A DNA stretch of 64,000 bases, from positions 55,078 to 119,077 of the forward strand of contig NZ_QGKM01000001.1 in NCBI RefSeq assembly GCF_003172875.1, in the 5' to 3' direction. Below, one piece after another: positions 27,426 to 36,514 of this stretch. Positions within the stretch are counted from its first letter, which is position 1, and every line of letters starts with the position of its first letter. The notes beneath the pieces are model-generated. The model did no database searches. It saw only the letters and a program-made list of their open reading frames with translations, and had not been told where the DNA came from. The stretch is from Leucothrix pacifica. GTDB lineage: Bacteria; Pseudomonadota; Gammaproteobacteria; Thiotrichales; Thiotrichaceae. A program made the position numbers and the translations under genes.

Positions 27426-28184
27426 ATGACTATCGCAATAATAAGCGCAATGGCCGAGGAAAACGCCTCCTTAGTATCTCAAATGAGCGACGTTACCGTT
27501 ATCGAAGCCGGTAAACGACGCTATCACCGTGGATTATTATGGGGTCAGGACGTGGTTGTGGTGTTTTCTCACTGGGGAAAGGTCGCTGCAGCGAGCACCG
27601 TCACCTACCTAATCGCCAAATTAAACGTCGATGAAGTGATTTTTACCGGTGTCGCGGGAGCTATGGATCAGAACTTAAACGTCGGTGATATCGTGATTGC
27701 AGAGCAGTTGTACCAGCATGATATGGACGCCAGCCCAATCATCGAAAGACATGAGATTCCCCTGCTTGGCAGGGCTACCATTAACAGTGATCACCAACGT
27801 CGCCCACAACTGCTTGAAGCCGCTCAGGACTTCGTTACTCAACATTTACACACAAAGTTATCCACAGAAATCATTAATGAATTCTCTTTGCACAAACCTC
27901 AGGTAATTGTTTCTGATATTGCCAGCGGCGATCAGTTTATTTCCAGCGATCAGGATGTACAAGACCTGCGGGAACGCTTGCCTAGCGTGGCTTGCGTGGA
28001 AATGGAAGGGGCTGCTGTTGCTCAGGTGTGTGAAGCATTTGAAGTGCCTTTTTCAGTCATTCGCACCATTTCAGACGCTGCCAATGACGATGCGCACATT
28101 GATTTTCCTAAGTTTATTAAGGAAGTTGCACAAGTTTATACACAGGGCGTCCTGCATAGCCTGTTCGCATTAAAATCTCACTAA
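27426..28184 (+). CDS. mtnN: 5'-methylthioadenosine/S-adenosylhomocysteine nucleosidase
   Basis: Cleaves the N-glycosidic bond of methylthioadenosine, S-adenosylhomocysteine and 5'-deoxyadenosine. The N-terminus IAIISAMAEENASLV carries the catalytic glutamate region, and VIFTGVAGAMDQNLNVGDIVIA and VACVEMEGAAVAQV contain the family substrate-binding residues; RTISDAAND holds the catalytic aspartate. At 252 residues it is slightly longer than the 232-residue E. coli enzyme because of an insertion around residues 130-150. Confidence 0.93.
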   Translation: MTIAIISAMAEENASLVSQMSDVTVIEAGKRRYHRGLLWGQDVVVVFSHWGKVAAASTVTYLIAKLNVDEVIFTGVAGAMDQNLNVGDIVIAEQLYQHDMDASPIIERHEIPLLGRATINSDHQRRPQLLEAAQDFVTQHLHTKLSTEIINEFSLHKPQVIVSDIASGDQFISSDQDVQDLRERLPSVACVEMEGAAVAQVCEAFEVPFSVIRTISDAANDDAHIDFPKFIKEVAQVYTQGVLHSLFALKSH

Positions 28185-28521
28185 AACTTAGTGTTTATAA
28201 AGGGTTTTGACTGAGTAGTCTGAACAGCGTACAAGCAATAATAAATGACGTAATGATAAGGGTATCGACAAAAAATTAAGGCCACGAATTGCTTCGCAGC
28301 CCTAAGACTTAGGATCTCACTCTTAGCGGTGAGTACCTTTTTTGGTTAGCGATCCTTACTCATTGCAGGAATAACGTCGCTTATTTAGGTAGTGATTCTG
28401 AGGCAGAGAATTGTTCATGCAAACCGACAAGTGGTAATTTATTGGCCGGATATTGCACGTGAATTGAGAATAACTATCAAACGATGCGTTAAAGCGATGA
28501 ATCTCACACAAAGGCAACACA
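28185..28521 (+). terminator. Intergenic region with a possible weak terminator
   Basis: CTCAC (28316-28320) and GTGAG (28329-28333) form a short stem followed by TACCTTTTTT, which could end the mtnN transcript. No gene or RNA is recognisable in the rest of the stretch, which should carry the promoter of the next gene. Confidence 0.3.
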
Positions 28522-29868
28522 ATGAGCACTAACGAATCAGATAACAACAGCAAGAAAAACAATACCTCAGCAGTGCCAAGCGGCAGGCTATCGCGATTTG
28601 CCAAACTCGGTTCACTGGCTACCGGCGTTGCAGGCGGTATGCTGGCAGAGGGCGCACGCCAAATTGCCAAGGGCAACCGCCCGAAAGCCAGTGACATGTT
28701 GCTTACTCCCGGCAATGCTAAACGCATCGCTGATCAGCTAGCACAACTGCGTGGAGCGGCCATGAAAGTCGGGCAGATTATGTCGATGGACACTGGCGAC
28801 CTGCTCCCCAAAGAAATGACCGATATACTGGCGCGTTTGCGCTCCGATGCTAAATCCATGCCGCTCAGTCAGCTCAATACGGTACTGGAAGCAGGCTGGG
28901 GCAAAGGCTGGAATCTCAAGTTTAAACAATTCTCTTTTGAACCCGTAGCCGCCGCCTCCATCGGACAAGTGCACTCCGCACACACTAAAGATGGCCGCCA
29001 CCTCGCGCTTAAAGTGCAATATCCCGACGTGCGGGAGAGCATCGACAGCGACGTGGATAATGTCGCCACCCTGCTTCGTGTCTCCGGCTTCATTCCCAAA
29101 ACACTCGACTTCAAACCTTTGCTGGAAGAAGCCAAACAACAACTACATACCGAAGCTGACTACGAGCGTGAAGCGACCTACCTGAAACGCTATCGCGAAC
29201 TCCTCGCTGACGAAACCGACTTTGTTCTGCCGGAAGTCTATGACGACCTGACCACCAGCAATATACTCGCTATGTCATTTGTCGGTGGCGCCCCCATCGA
29301 AACGCTGGAGCACGCACCGCAGGAAGATCGTGATCGCGCAGTATCATTGTTAATTTCTTTATTATTCCGTGAGATATTTGAATTCCAACTAATCCAAACT
29401 GACCCTAATTTCGCCAATTATCACTACGACAGCGAGACGAAAAAACTCATTCTGCTCGACTTCGGCGCAACCCGCGAATACCCCATCGACATCGCCGACG
29501 CCTATCACCAAATGATGACAGCAGGCACACAAGGCGACCGCGAGTCCATGCACCTCGCAGCGGATAAAATTGGCTTCTTTGAAAAAGACATCAAACCGGA
29601 ACAACGCGAAGCAGTGATTGATTTGTTCGAAACAGCCTGCGAGCCATTGGCTTATGAGGGTGTGTACGACTTTGGACAAGCACAAATTGCCGAGCGGATC
29701 AGAGATGCGGGAATGAAGCTGAGTATGGAGCAAGAGTATTGGCATACGCCACCGGCAGATGCGCTGTTTTTGCACCGGAAATTGGGTGGGCTTTATTTGT
29801 TGGGAGTGAAGTTGAAGGCTCGGGTGGATGTGAGGGGGTTGTTTTTGGGCAGTGGTAAGAAACCCTAG
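28522..29868 (+). CDS. ABC1/ADCK/UbiB-family kinase-like protein
   Basis: An atypical kinase fold protein linked in other organisms to ubiquinone or lipid metabolism. The 448-residue sequence has the ADCK signatures: KVGQIMSMD (KxGQ motif) near residue 90, the alanine-rich replacement of the P-loop AAASIGQVH near 140, KVQYPDVRESIDSD, QTDPNFANYHYD (catalytic-loop-like) and LLDFGATREY (DFG). The N-terminal 60 residues are polar then glycine-rich (GSLATGVAGGMLAEGA). It is preceded by AAAGGC and appears to be a single-gene unit. It is a second ABC1 type rather than UbiB proper, which has C-terminal membrane segments not seen here. Confidence 0.88.
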   Translation: MSTNESDNNSKKNNTSAVPSGRLSRFAKLGSLATGVAGGMLAEGARQIAKGNRPKASDMLLTPGNAKRIADQLAQLRGAAMKVGQIMSMDTGDLLPKEMTDILARLRSDAKSMPLSQLNTVLEAGWGKGWNLKFKQFSFEPVAAASIGQVHSAHTKDGRHLALKVQYPDVRESIDSDVDNVATLLRVSGFIPKTLDFKPLLEEAKQQLHTEADYEREATYLKRYRELLADETDFVLPEVYDDLTTSNILAMSFVGGAPIETLEHAPQEDRDRAVSLLISLLFREIFEFQLIQTDPNFANYHYDSETKKLILLDFGATREYPIDIADAYHQMMTAGTQGDRESMHLAADKIGFFEKDIKPEQREAVIDLFETACEPLAYEGVYDFGQAQIAERIRDAGMKLSMEQEYWHTPPADALFLHRKLGGLYLLGVKLKARVDVRGLFLGSGKKP

Positions 29869-29906
29869 AAGAGTATATTATTTATGCATTTACGGTTTGT
29901 ATTATA

Positions 29907-30662
29907 TTGGATCACCCTCACGGAAAATGCTTTGTCTCTCACTCATACAGCGATGAGACGGAACTGTCGGCACTAAGATCAAGTATCAAATCAACAGTCG
30001 ACCTTTTTGTGTTTCCAAAAATCACCGTGTCACCCAAACAAATGGTCAGCAATCAATTACTGAAAGCGATCGATGGCTGTGACTCTTTAGTTTACCTTAC
30101 TGGCGATCACTCGATTAACTCGCCATGGGTCACACTTGAAAAAGACTATGCATTACGCACAAATAAACCTGTCTATTCGTTTGATGCAGTTAAAAATCTC
30201 TTTACCCGTGACCGATCAAACCCCATGGATATGCCTGTCTTTCCGACCTATTCGAGAAGCGACAAGGAGCAAGTTGACCGGATACTGAGAGTAATGAAAG
30301 ACGAGAGGTATTTCGACCTGTTCATCGACTATGAAGACATCAGTCCGGGGGACAATATTACAGAGTCCATTGATCACGGGGTATCTTCCAGGCTTCAGCA
30401 GGGAGGCTATGTTGTTGTATTCTGGGGTAAAGCAGCATCTGAATGCGAATGGGTTAAATACGAACTCAGCATGAGTGCTAAACAATTTCCGGAGCAAATT
30501 CTGCTGGCACAACTTGATGACACCGAGTTACCTGAGGGCTTCACTCATCTTCCACCGGTACACCTTTTTAATCAGGATACGCAAAATATTGACATGAATA
30601 GGTTGGACGACCTGATTGTTCGAATATATTGGCTTATCGACAAAACGTCTGCTCCAGTTTAA
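29907..30662 (+). CDS. Tandem TIR-domain protein (TIR-TIR)
   Basis: A 251-residue protein that seems to consist of two TIR domains and nothing else. TIR 1 (about residues 7-93) has CFVSHSYSDE, a helix with LLKAIDGCDSLVYL, and SPWVTLEKDYAL with a candidate catalytic glutamate at 78. TIR 2 (about 109-205) has VFPTYSRSDKEQVD, FIDYEDISPGDNI, VVVFWGKAASECEW and WVKYELSMS with glutamate 186. Both keep the W(V)xxE pattern of bacterial NAD-cleaving TIRs. The start is TTG at 29907; no ATG is available before the first strand and no clear Shine-Dalgarno is seen. TIR proteins act in anti-phage immunity or toxicity; no partner gene (sensor, SLOG, SIR2) is adjacent, only a PIN/RHH pair. Confidence 0.75.
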   Translation: MDHPHGKCFVSHSYSDETELSALRSSIKSTVDLFVFPKITVSPKQMVSNQLLKAIDGCDSLVYLTGDHSINSPWVTLEKDYALRTNKPVYSFDAVKNLFTRDRSNPMDMPVFPTYSRSDKEQVDRILRVMKDERYFDLFIDYEDISPGDNITESIDHGVSSRLQQGGYVVVFWGKAASECEWVKYELSMSAKQFPEQILLAQLDDTELPEGFTHLPPVHLFNQDTQNIDMNRLDDLIVRIYWLIDKTSAPV

Positions 30663-30798
30663 GGGAGTACTTAATATTACTGACTCCATAGGCGAGAATT
30701 CGCAGCACCCCTGAACTGCATTTAGGTTTTAGGGATTATGGATTCATCGTATTTTGAAGTGCCGGAAAGTGATGAAGGTCTTAAACTACATAGTTCAT

Positions 30799-31275
30799 CT
30801 ACTTCCGATACCTTCCAGCCGCATCATGAATAAGATCAGAGCCCTCAACCGCCAATGGATTCACATGTCGAATCCCAGCGAACCGCTTAAAATCATTATC
30901 CGCTGAATACACGGTGTAACCCTGCTCCAAAGCTAACGCTGCAATATGGGCATCGGTGGTTAAATTCCCAGCCATACCAGAGTTGAGCAACAGGTTACGC
31001 AGGATATACCAATGCTGCTCCCCCGGTGACACCAGTTTAGTCAATGGGCACTCAAGCCATTCATCCATATAGGCGATGGCCTGCTCAGGCGATAAAGGTG
31101 ACGCAAATATGCGTGGATTGGTAGTAATTCGTAAAAAAGCCAAGCTGACTACCCAAGGTATCCCCACAACTTTGTTACCCGACAGCGCATTCTCCCACCA
31201 TGCTTTAGCTTCACGGTGAAACGGTGCATCTTCATTGATGGCGTAAATCAATAAGTTCGCATCCACCAGTATCAT
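30799..31275 (-). CDS. PIN-domain ribonuclease toxin (VapC-like)
   Basis: A 158-residue PIN-domain protein starting MILVDANLLIYAINEDAP, with the acidic residues expected for metal binding: D5, E-rich mid region, TTDAHIAALALE and YSADNDFKRF. These support an RNase toxin of a type II module. It overlaps the upstream antitoxin gene by four bases (ATGA), the usual antitoxin-first order. About 20 residues after the PIN core (from VEGSDLIHD) are an extra tail. Confidence 0.88.
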   Translation of the reverse strand: MILVDANLLIYAINEDAPFHREAKAWWENALSGNKVVGIPWVVSLAFLRITTNPRIFASPLSPEQAIAYMDEWLECPLTKLVSPGEQHWYILRNLLLNSGMAGNLTTDAHIAALALEQGYTVYSADNDFKRFAGIRHVNPLAVEGSDLIHDAAGRYRK

Positions 31276-31538
31276 TTGCGCAGTTCCAGTTTTGCTTTAA
31301 TAGCCATATCTTCTAACTCATCCGCAAGGTCCAGCGCTTTGTCTAAGTTATAACCAGCGGATACCGTTCCCATACGCATGGTTTTTAATTGATAGAGTTT
31401 TGCTTGCTGTGGTTCGCCGCCCGACAGTCCATTTAGCAGTGTTTCATTGACGATTTGCTTAAAGGACTTACCGGTTTCATAGGCTTTCTTTTTTAGTGCC
31501 TCTGCAAGTGCATCATCAATGGTTAACGTAGTTCGCAT
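31272..31538 (-). CDS. Ribbon-helix-helix antitoxin (VapB-like)
   Basis: An 88-residue protein with an N-terminal ribbon-helix-helix (MRTTLTIDDALAEALKKKA, then GKSFKQIVNETLLNGL) that binds operator DNA, and a charged C-terminal half (LADELEDMAIKAKLELRK) that would neutralise the toxin. GGAGA lies upstream of the ATG at 31538. It overlaps the PIN gene by four bases, so the pair is co-translated. Confidence 0.85.
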   Translation of the reverse strand: MRTTLTIDDALAEALKKKAYETGKSFKQIVNETLLNGLSGGEPQQAKLYQLKTMRMGTVSAGYNLDKALDLADELEDMAIKAKLELRK

Positions 31539-31766
31539 CTTGATGTCTCCATATGAATCATCAAAACATCAATATAGTATTTCGTGCATGACTTCGCAAC
31601 ACCGCTTGTCGCCTACACAGCTTACAAATCTGCTAGACTCATAAACTAAAACAGTTAACTCATAACCGGAACCTAAGTTGACCTAAGATAACGAAAACGC
31701 TAAAGGTATAAGCCGTACTGTTAAACACAACAGAGCCATTTATCTATTCGGAGCAAATTAGCGCAT
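31539..31766. other. Intergenic stretch upstream of the VapBC-like pair
   Basis: AT-rich DNA with no gene I can support. It should contain the promoter of the minus-strand antitoxin gene. Short repeats TTGATG/CATCAA occur near the antitoxin start and may be part of an autoregulatory site. Confidence 0.3.
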
Positions 31767-31933
31767 ATGGACCCAGATGACCTGGAAATTCGTGCCCTAG
31801 AGATGATCACTGAACTGCTGCATGCGGCTTACAGGCCACTTGCTGGTCAAGGACTGAAGTTTTGGCCAACCTGGTAAAGTGTGGTATTGGTGCCCGACTA
31901 CTGAAACATATTGAAGTGGCCGCTAAGGACTAG
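31767..31933 (+). pseudogene. Small frameshifted ORF of unknown origin
   Basis: From ATG 31767 a frame encodes MDPDDLEIRALEMITELLHA and stops at TAA 31875-31877 after 36 residues. In the next frame EVLANLVKCGIGARLLKHIE continues to a TAG at 31931-31933. The two halves together look like one helical, coding-like peptide of about 55 residues broken by a single-base shift. I do not recognise it. It overlaps the end of the RluA gene by a few bases. It could be a relic or chance. Confidence 0.25.
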
Positions 31934-32859
31934 CAATCAAGGCTAAACTCGACTGTCTCCCCTGACACCGGACAAACAAACTTCAGCATAGCAGCCGTCA
32001 ACTGCAAGTCTCCCGTATGCTCGCCCTCACCATACAAGCGATCTCCCACCACAGGATAACCAACCGCAAGCAAGTGCTTACGTATCTGATGCTTACGCCC
32101 TGTTTCGATATTCACATCCAGCAATGACCGCTGTTTCTCCGCATCAAACTCAAGATATTCCACATGACTACAAGCGGACTTACCATCAATTTCATCACGC
32201 ATGGTTATAACCGTTTCGCCTTCGCTCAATGCCTGACGAAAATCACCGTTCACCCAGACCCGATAATGCTTTTCAATCTGACGCTGTTCGAAAAGTTTGG
32301 ATAAGGCAGTTGCAGTGGCTTTTTTATGAGCCAATAAAATCAATCCACTAGCCGCACGATCCAAACGATGCACAATAAAAGCAGGGCGCTCAGGCATCAG
32401 ATGTTTCTCAGCCCAACGATAGATGGTGCAATGATCGCCCCATTTCGAGCCTTGCGACAGCATGCCGGAGGGTTTATTCCACACGGAATAATCACCACGA
32501 TCACTGATTAACGTCGCGGCGGATGGCTCAGCAGATAATACGGATTCATCGTAGTAGAAGTGCAGGGTGTCGCCTACTTTCAGCGCTTTTTTGGCACGTC
32601 TGAGCCGCTGAATAAACTGTGTGTTTTCAGCCTTCTCAACATTTGCGAGCATTTTGGCGTAATAGGGATTGCCAAGACCAGCCTCAGCTTGTGCTGATTT
32701 TCCCTTGCGTGGCCCACTGGATTGCTCCAGCCACACGCAGCCTTTTTGCATGATCTGTTTGAGCTTTTGCTTGGAAAGACCGGTTTCTTGTTGCAGGCAG
32801 TCGACGGCTAGTGCGCCGTCAACCGTAACGATAATGTGATATTCGCGGGGGTCTGACAT
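31930..32859 (-). CDS. RluA-family RNA pseudouridine synthase
   Basis: Isomerises uridine to pseudouridine in rRNA or tRNA. The catalytic motif FIVHRLDRAASGLILLA near residue 165 contains the HRLDR aspartate, and KHYRVWVNG and GRKHQIRKHL are further conserved blocks. The N-terminal 130 residues are an unusual extension relative to short RluA: an S4-like start (LSKQKLKQIMQKGCVWL) and a lysine-rich helix. The 309-residue length fits RluC/D-like enzymes. The gene starts within the stop of ilvE (TAATG), so the two are coupled. The target nucleotide is unknown. Confidence 0.9.
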   Translation of the reverse strand: MSDPREYHIIVTVDGALAVDCLQQETGLSKQKLKQIMQKGCVWLEQSSGPRKGKSAQAEAGLGNPYYAKMLANVEKAENTQFIQRLRRAKKALKVGDTLHFYYDESVLSAEPSAATLISDRGDYSVWNKPSGMLSQGSKWGDHCTIYRWAEKHLMPERPAFIVHRLDRAASGLILLAHKKATATALSKLFEQRQIEKHYRVWVNGDFRQALSEGETVITMRDEIDGKSACSHVEYLEFDAEKQRSLLDVNIETGRKHQIRKHLLAVGYPVVGDRLYGEGEHTGDLQLTAAMLKFVCPVSGETVEFSLDC

Positions 32860-33908
32860 TAAACTTCAGTCAACCATCCATGTGTATCTTCCGCTTGCCC
32901 CCACTGAATTGCATTTAGCTGATTCTTTAAACGACGCGTCATCGGGCCAAGCTCACCACTACCGACCGAGTACTCTTTGTCCTGATAAATGAAGGTGCCC
33001 ACAGGTGCTAATACCGCGGCAGTTCCGGCCAAAGCAGCTTCACACGTCGGGTTCTGAGAACGCTCAAGCACTTCACTAACTGGCAGTTCGCGCTCACTCA
33101 CAGTCAGGCCATTGTCTCGCGCCAAGGTCAAAATGGAGTCACGTGTTATGCCGTGCAGGAATGATTCATCCAACGGCTTAGTGATAATCTCGTTATTGTC
33201 GATTAACAGGAAGTTAGCCGCGCCGGTTTCCTGAACGTTACCATCCGGTGCAAACAAAATCTGATCAGCATTATAATCAGCGCGTGCTTTAATAATTGGG
33301 TTGAGTGCGCTGGCGTAGTTTCCGCCACTTTTAATCATACCCATGTGCGGCGCACAGCGCATGCCTTGATCATCAATCAGGACGCGTAAGGCTGCAGCCC
33401 CACCAGCGAAATAATCACCCACGGGTGATAATAATACAAATTGTACTGAGGTGTCAGACGCGCCAGCCGCTTTACCGATGCTAAGCTCAGTACCGAAGTG
33501 CGTCGGGCGGATATACATAGAACCCGGCGCAGGCGGAACGTCATCTTTAAACTTGGCCACTACATCCAGAATCATCTGACGAGTTGCTGCCTCATCAATC
33601 TCCGGCAATGCCAATAAACGGCTACTTTGAGCGAAGCGAGCGATGTTTTGATCCATGCGAAAAATTTTCACCGAACCATCTTCCTGACGGAATGCTTTTA
33701 AGCCTTCAAAACAAGTACTTGAATAGTGCAAGGCATGCGTAGCAGGGTGCAACGGCAATGAATCACTAGGGACCATTTCCGGTGTGCTCCACGAGCTACC
33801 ATTAAACCAACTAATTGCCATTTCTGGCATGAATTCTGTTCCAAATGCTTTAGCCATGCGAGTTACTTCGTAATCGTTTATGTCGGTCTCTAAATATGCC
33901 ACAGTCAA
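32859..33908 (-). CDS. ilvE: Branched-chain amino acid aminotransferase (class IV, long form)
   Basis: PLP-dependent last step of leucine, isoleucine and valine synthesis and first step of their breakdown. The 349-residue protein is of the longer, eukaryote/actinobacteria-like BCAT type. Visible features: HYSSTCFEGLKAFR, MYIRPTHFGTE, GMIKSGGNYASALNP where the lysine should bind PLP, VQETGAANFLLI and LHGITRDSIL. It overlaps the RluA gene by one base. Confidence 0.93.
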   Translation of the reverse strand: MTVAYLETDINDYEVTRMAKAFGTEFMPEMAISWFNGSSWSTPEMVPSDSLPLHPATHALHYSSTCFEGLKAFRQEDGSVKIFRMDQNIARFAQSSRLLALPEIDEAATRQMILDVVAKFKDDVPPAPGSMYIRPTHFGTELSIGKAAGASDTSVQFVLLSPVGDYFAGGAAALRVLIDDQGMRCAPHMGMIKSGGNYASALNPIIKARADYNADQILFAPDGNVQETGAANFLLIDNNEIITKPLDESFLHGITRDSILTLARDNGLTVSERELPVSEVLERSQNPTCEAALAGTAAVLAPVGTFIYQDKEYSVGSGELGPMTRRLKNQLNAIQWGQAEDTHGWLTEV

Positions 33909-33949
33909 TACGCTGCCTCTAGCATAAATTCCGCTATTTTTTGCTATTT

Positions 33950-36163
33950 CTATTCGAATTCAATATCCACTGCCAGACTGTCTGGTGTCTCTGTCTGTAT
34001 CTCCGGTACAAATGTCACGCGCGTCTGTGGATCGCCATACAATACATAGGCCAGATAAGTGAGATGCTGCTCCGACTCCCAGCGTTGGTGAATCTTTTGC
34101 ATAATCTCACCCAGCGTAATACCGGGCTGCTCAAATGCCGCACCGTAAAACAGTTTTGAAATAATGCTGGCCTGCTCATCATCCACCGTCCATAACGGAC
34201 AAATCACCGCACTGGCTCCTGCTTTTAAAAATGCCGCCGGAAAGCCGGACACTAAAGATAATTGATCCGCTGTCGCACCAGCCTGACAAGCATTGAGGAA
34301 TATCAGCGGATGTTCTGCACCTAAACCGGTCTCGACTTCATACGAGGAAACAGCCGGTGGTGTAATGGACTGCGGATGATCTTCCATCAATAACTGACTC
34401 TTATACGGTGTTTTAACCGACATCATGCCGTGACAGGCAAAGTGCATGGCTTGCGCACTGCCATTTTGCAAAAAGCTTAATACGTCATGGCTGGTCAACG
34501 GAATGTCTTCAGCCTGATAACGCTGGCTGAGGTGCGCCAGCTCAGTATCAACATGCGGTAGGTTAGGAATGTGTTTTTGGTCGATATAGTCAGAACCACT
34601 CACTGCAAAACGGTTGACCGTGATCTGTTGTGACAGGTGATTAGAGCTACCGGCCAGCCATCTTCCCACGGAATGGCTGGTTGACAGTATGCCTGCCTCT
34701 TCCTCCAGTTCCGGATCAGTAATGCGCATCAGTTCCCACGGGACATAAGACTCATCACTGATGAACAGAATGCTTTTGAATTCAAATGGTGCGGTGTTGG
34801 CCGCCTCTGATAGCAACCAATAAGCCTGCTTAAAGCACTCTGGCGTACTGTCATAAATCTCTTCACAGACCCCCTTCAAGGTCGCCCGCTTTAATTCATC
34901 CAGCTCAACCGTGGCAAACGGCTCAAACAGATCATTCACGAATTGTTGAGCACTGCTTGTTAATGTCATGACAGAGTTATCCGCCGTGTCAAACTCCAGA
35001 TGGGGCGACAAACAAGTCCAATGATAAGCTGTGGTGCCCGGACGATGTGCTATACGCACTAACAAATCAGGTGCCTCGCTGATGGGTTCTAACTTGATGA
35101 GCTTGCGCCACTCACTCTGCGGCGGCGGTGGAATACGACTCAGCGGCTCGACGTGCTCATCCAAACGTAAGTCCAGATAACGTTCTCCTTCACCACACCA
35201 CCGGCTTTTGAAGTAGAAATTAACGCGAAGCGGTAGCTTGTGCCGGTCAGGATAATTCCCTGCAAGATCCAACGGCATATCTGGCATAGTGAGTTGAAAC
35301 TCTGCATTTTTCAACATGCCCTTACCTTGAGCATATTGCAGCGTATCCCAGTAAGACTCCTCACCGCACAGTAGATGCACTTTAAGCCCGTAAACGTAAT
35401 CTTCATCACCGACATCAGGCAGGTTTACCGAGCCGGTAATCTCACTGACTTGCTCAGCCTGCAATGACACCGTGATGTGCACAGATTCCTCAACAAAAGG
35501 ATGCAGGTTAGAGGCTTCGATATTCGGAAACAGCGTATGGTTTTGGAGCAAGCTATCTACTTCATCTGCAGCTATTTCCAGCTCGCTTTCAGTCAGGGAT
35601 TCCTGCGGAAAACGCTCTTCAAGAGGGCTAACATCGACAGACTCTGCGGTTGGTCTTGGTGCATTGACATGATCCAACTCAAACAACTCGTCAACTGTTT
35701 GCTCTGGGCCGGATAGTTGCACATCCGAGTCTATATCTGAATACTCTACTGCCGGCTCTGGTAGAGAGTAATACTGATCATTAGCATCAGGCTCCCACAC
35801 GCCAATGGCATATTCATAGGAAGTGGCGACCGGGTATAAGGCGCATTGCCACGGGCCTTCCTCGTACACATCATTCCATAGGTGCAGGCGGTGGTCGGAG
35901 TTTAATTGTGGAGCCTGATGATCGCTAATCAACTGCGGCATCACACTGACCAACGAAGCACGGCGCTTCAGAAAGCCGATTTCACTGAGTATACTGTTGC
36001 GCAAGAATGGGGTGGGGAAGACATAGAATTCCACGACTTCCTGCTCAGGATAACTGCGTCTTAGTACCACATACTCAGGGGTAATCGTACGCAACGCCGT
36101 AAGCAATTCATTGACCGTTTGTTTGCTATCAAACGAAAGGATATTCTCATTTAACTGAGGCAT
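33950..36163 (-). CDS. CHAT-domain (caspase-like) peptidase with long N-terminal region
   Basis: A 737-residue cytoplasmic protein. The C-terminal part (about 460-710) is a CHAT cysteine-protease domain: FISDESYVPWELMR, then HFACHG with the likely catalytic histidine 578, LIFLNACQAG with cysteine 626, and GASAVICPLWTVDD. Residues 1-100 form a possible small alpha/beta domain; 130-240 are acidic and low-complexity; 245-400 look beta-rich. No membrane segment is seen. CHAT proteases act in bacterial programmed-death and defence systems, for instance cleaving effectors such as gasdermins. No gasdermin-like or vWA/MoxR gene is adjacent; the only close partner is the 90-residue protein 79 bases upstream. 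Confidence 0.88.
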   Translation of the reverse strand: MPQLNENILSFDSKQTVNELLTALRTITPEYVVLRRSYPEQEVVEFYVFPTPFLRNSILSEIGFLKRRASLVSVMPQLISDHQAPQLNSDHRLHLWNDVYEEGPWQCALYPVATSYEYAIGVWEPDANDQYYSLPEPAVEYSDIDSDVQLSGPEQTVDELFELDHVNAPRPTAESVDVSPLEERFPQESLTESELEIAADEVDSLLQNHTLFPNIEASNLHPFVEESVHITVSLQAEQVSEITGSVNLPDVGDEDYVYGLKVHLLCGEESYWDTLQYAQGKGMLKNAEFQLTMPDMPLDLAGNYPDRHKLPLRVNFYFKSRWCGEGERYLDLRLDEHVEPLSRIPPPPQSEWRKLIKLEPISEAPDLLVRIAHRPGTTAYHWTCLSPHLEFDTADNSVMTLTSSAQQFVNDLFEPFATVELDELKRATLKGVCEEIYDSTPECFKQAYWLLSEAANTAPFEFKSILFISDESYVPWELMRITDPELEEEAGILSTSHSVGRWLAGSSNHLSQQITVNRFAVSGSDYIDQKHIPNLPHVDTELAHLSQRYQAEDIPLTSHDVLSFLQNGSAQAMHFACHGMMSVKTPYKSQLLMEDHPQSITPPAVSSYEVETGLGAEHPLIFLNACQAGATADQLSLVSGFPAAFLKAGASAVICPLWTVDDEQASIISKLFYGAAFEQPGITLGEIMQKIHQRWESEQHLTYLAYVLYGDPQTRVTFVPEIQTETPDSLAVDIEFE

Positions 36164-36241
36164 GATCCCAGCCTATTTATGTAATTATTTGTAGCAAGTA
36201 TAGCACTGGGAAGGGTGGCCCGTTATGCCACCCCTCGGTTT

Positions 36242-36514
36242 TCAGCCCGTTGTAGGGTATTCCGGATGAGTGGCAATGAAGTGCTTGAGAACCTCATTTA
36301 ACTGCATCTCTTTTTCCGTATTACCTGCCCGCTTCGCAATACGAATGTCCTCCACAATAATCTTACGAATCTTAGGAACGCCGTCTTCGCTGGTGATCAG
36401 GTATTCCGCCAGTTCAGTAGCGATTGCATCCGGAATATTCTCGTGCATTGCAACAGCACGAATCTCCTCTTCTGTGCACTCACACATACCAATAATATCG
36501 TGAAGACCTAACAT
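36242..36514 (-). CDS. Conserved 90-residue helical protein of unknown function
   Basis: Translation from ATG 36514, preceded by a perfect AGGAGG-type site (GGAGGAG, 3-9 bases upstream), gives a 90-residue acidic protein starting MLGLHDIIGMCECTEEEIRA. It is all-helical in appearance, ending LKHFIATHPEYP. Proteins of this pattern (TEEEI..A..HE..P, then HF..THP) are common uncharacterised proteins in Proteobacteria. It shares strand with the CHAT gene 79 bases downstream, so co-transcription is likely, but because the family is widespread the pairing may be incidental. A longer in-frame start at 36556 is less likely. Confidence 0.75.
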   Translation of the reverse strand: MLGLHDIIGMCECTEEEIRAVAMHENIPDAIATELAEYLITSEDGVPKIRKIIVEDIRIAKRAGNTEKEMQLNEVLKHFIATHPEYPTTG

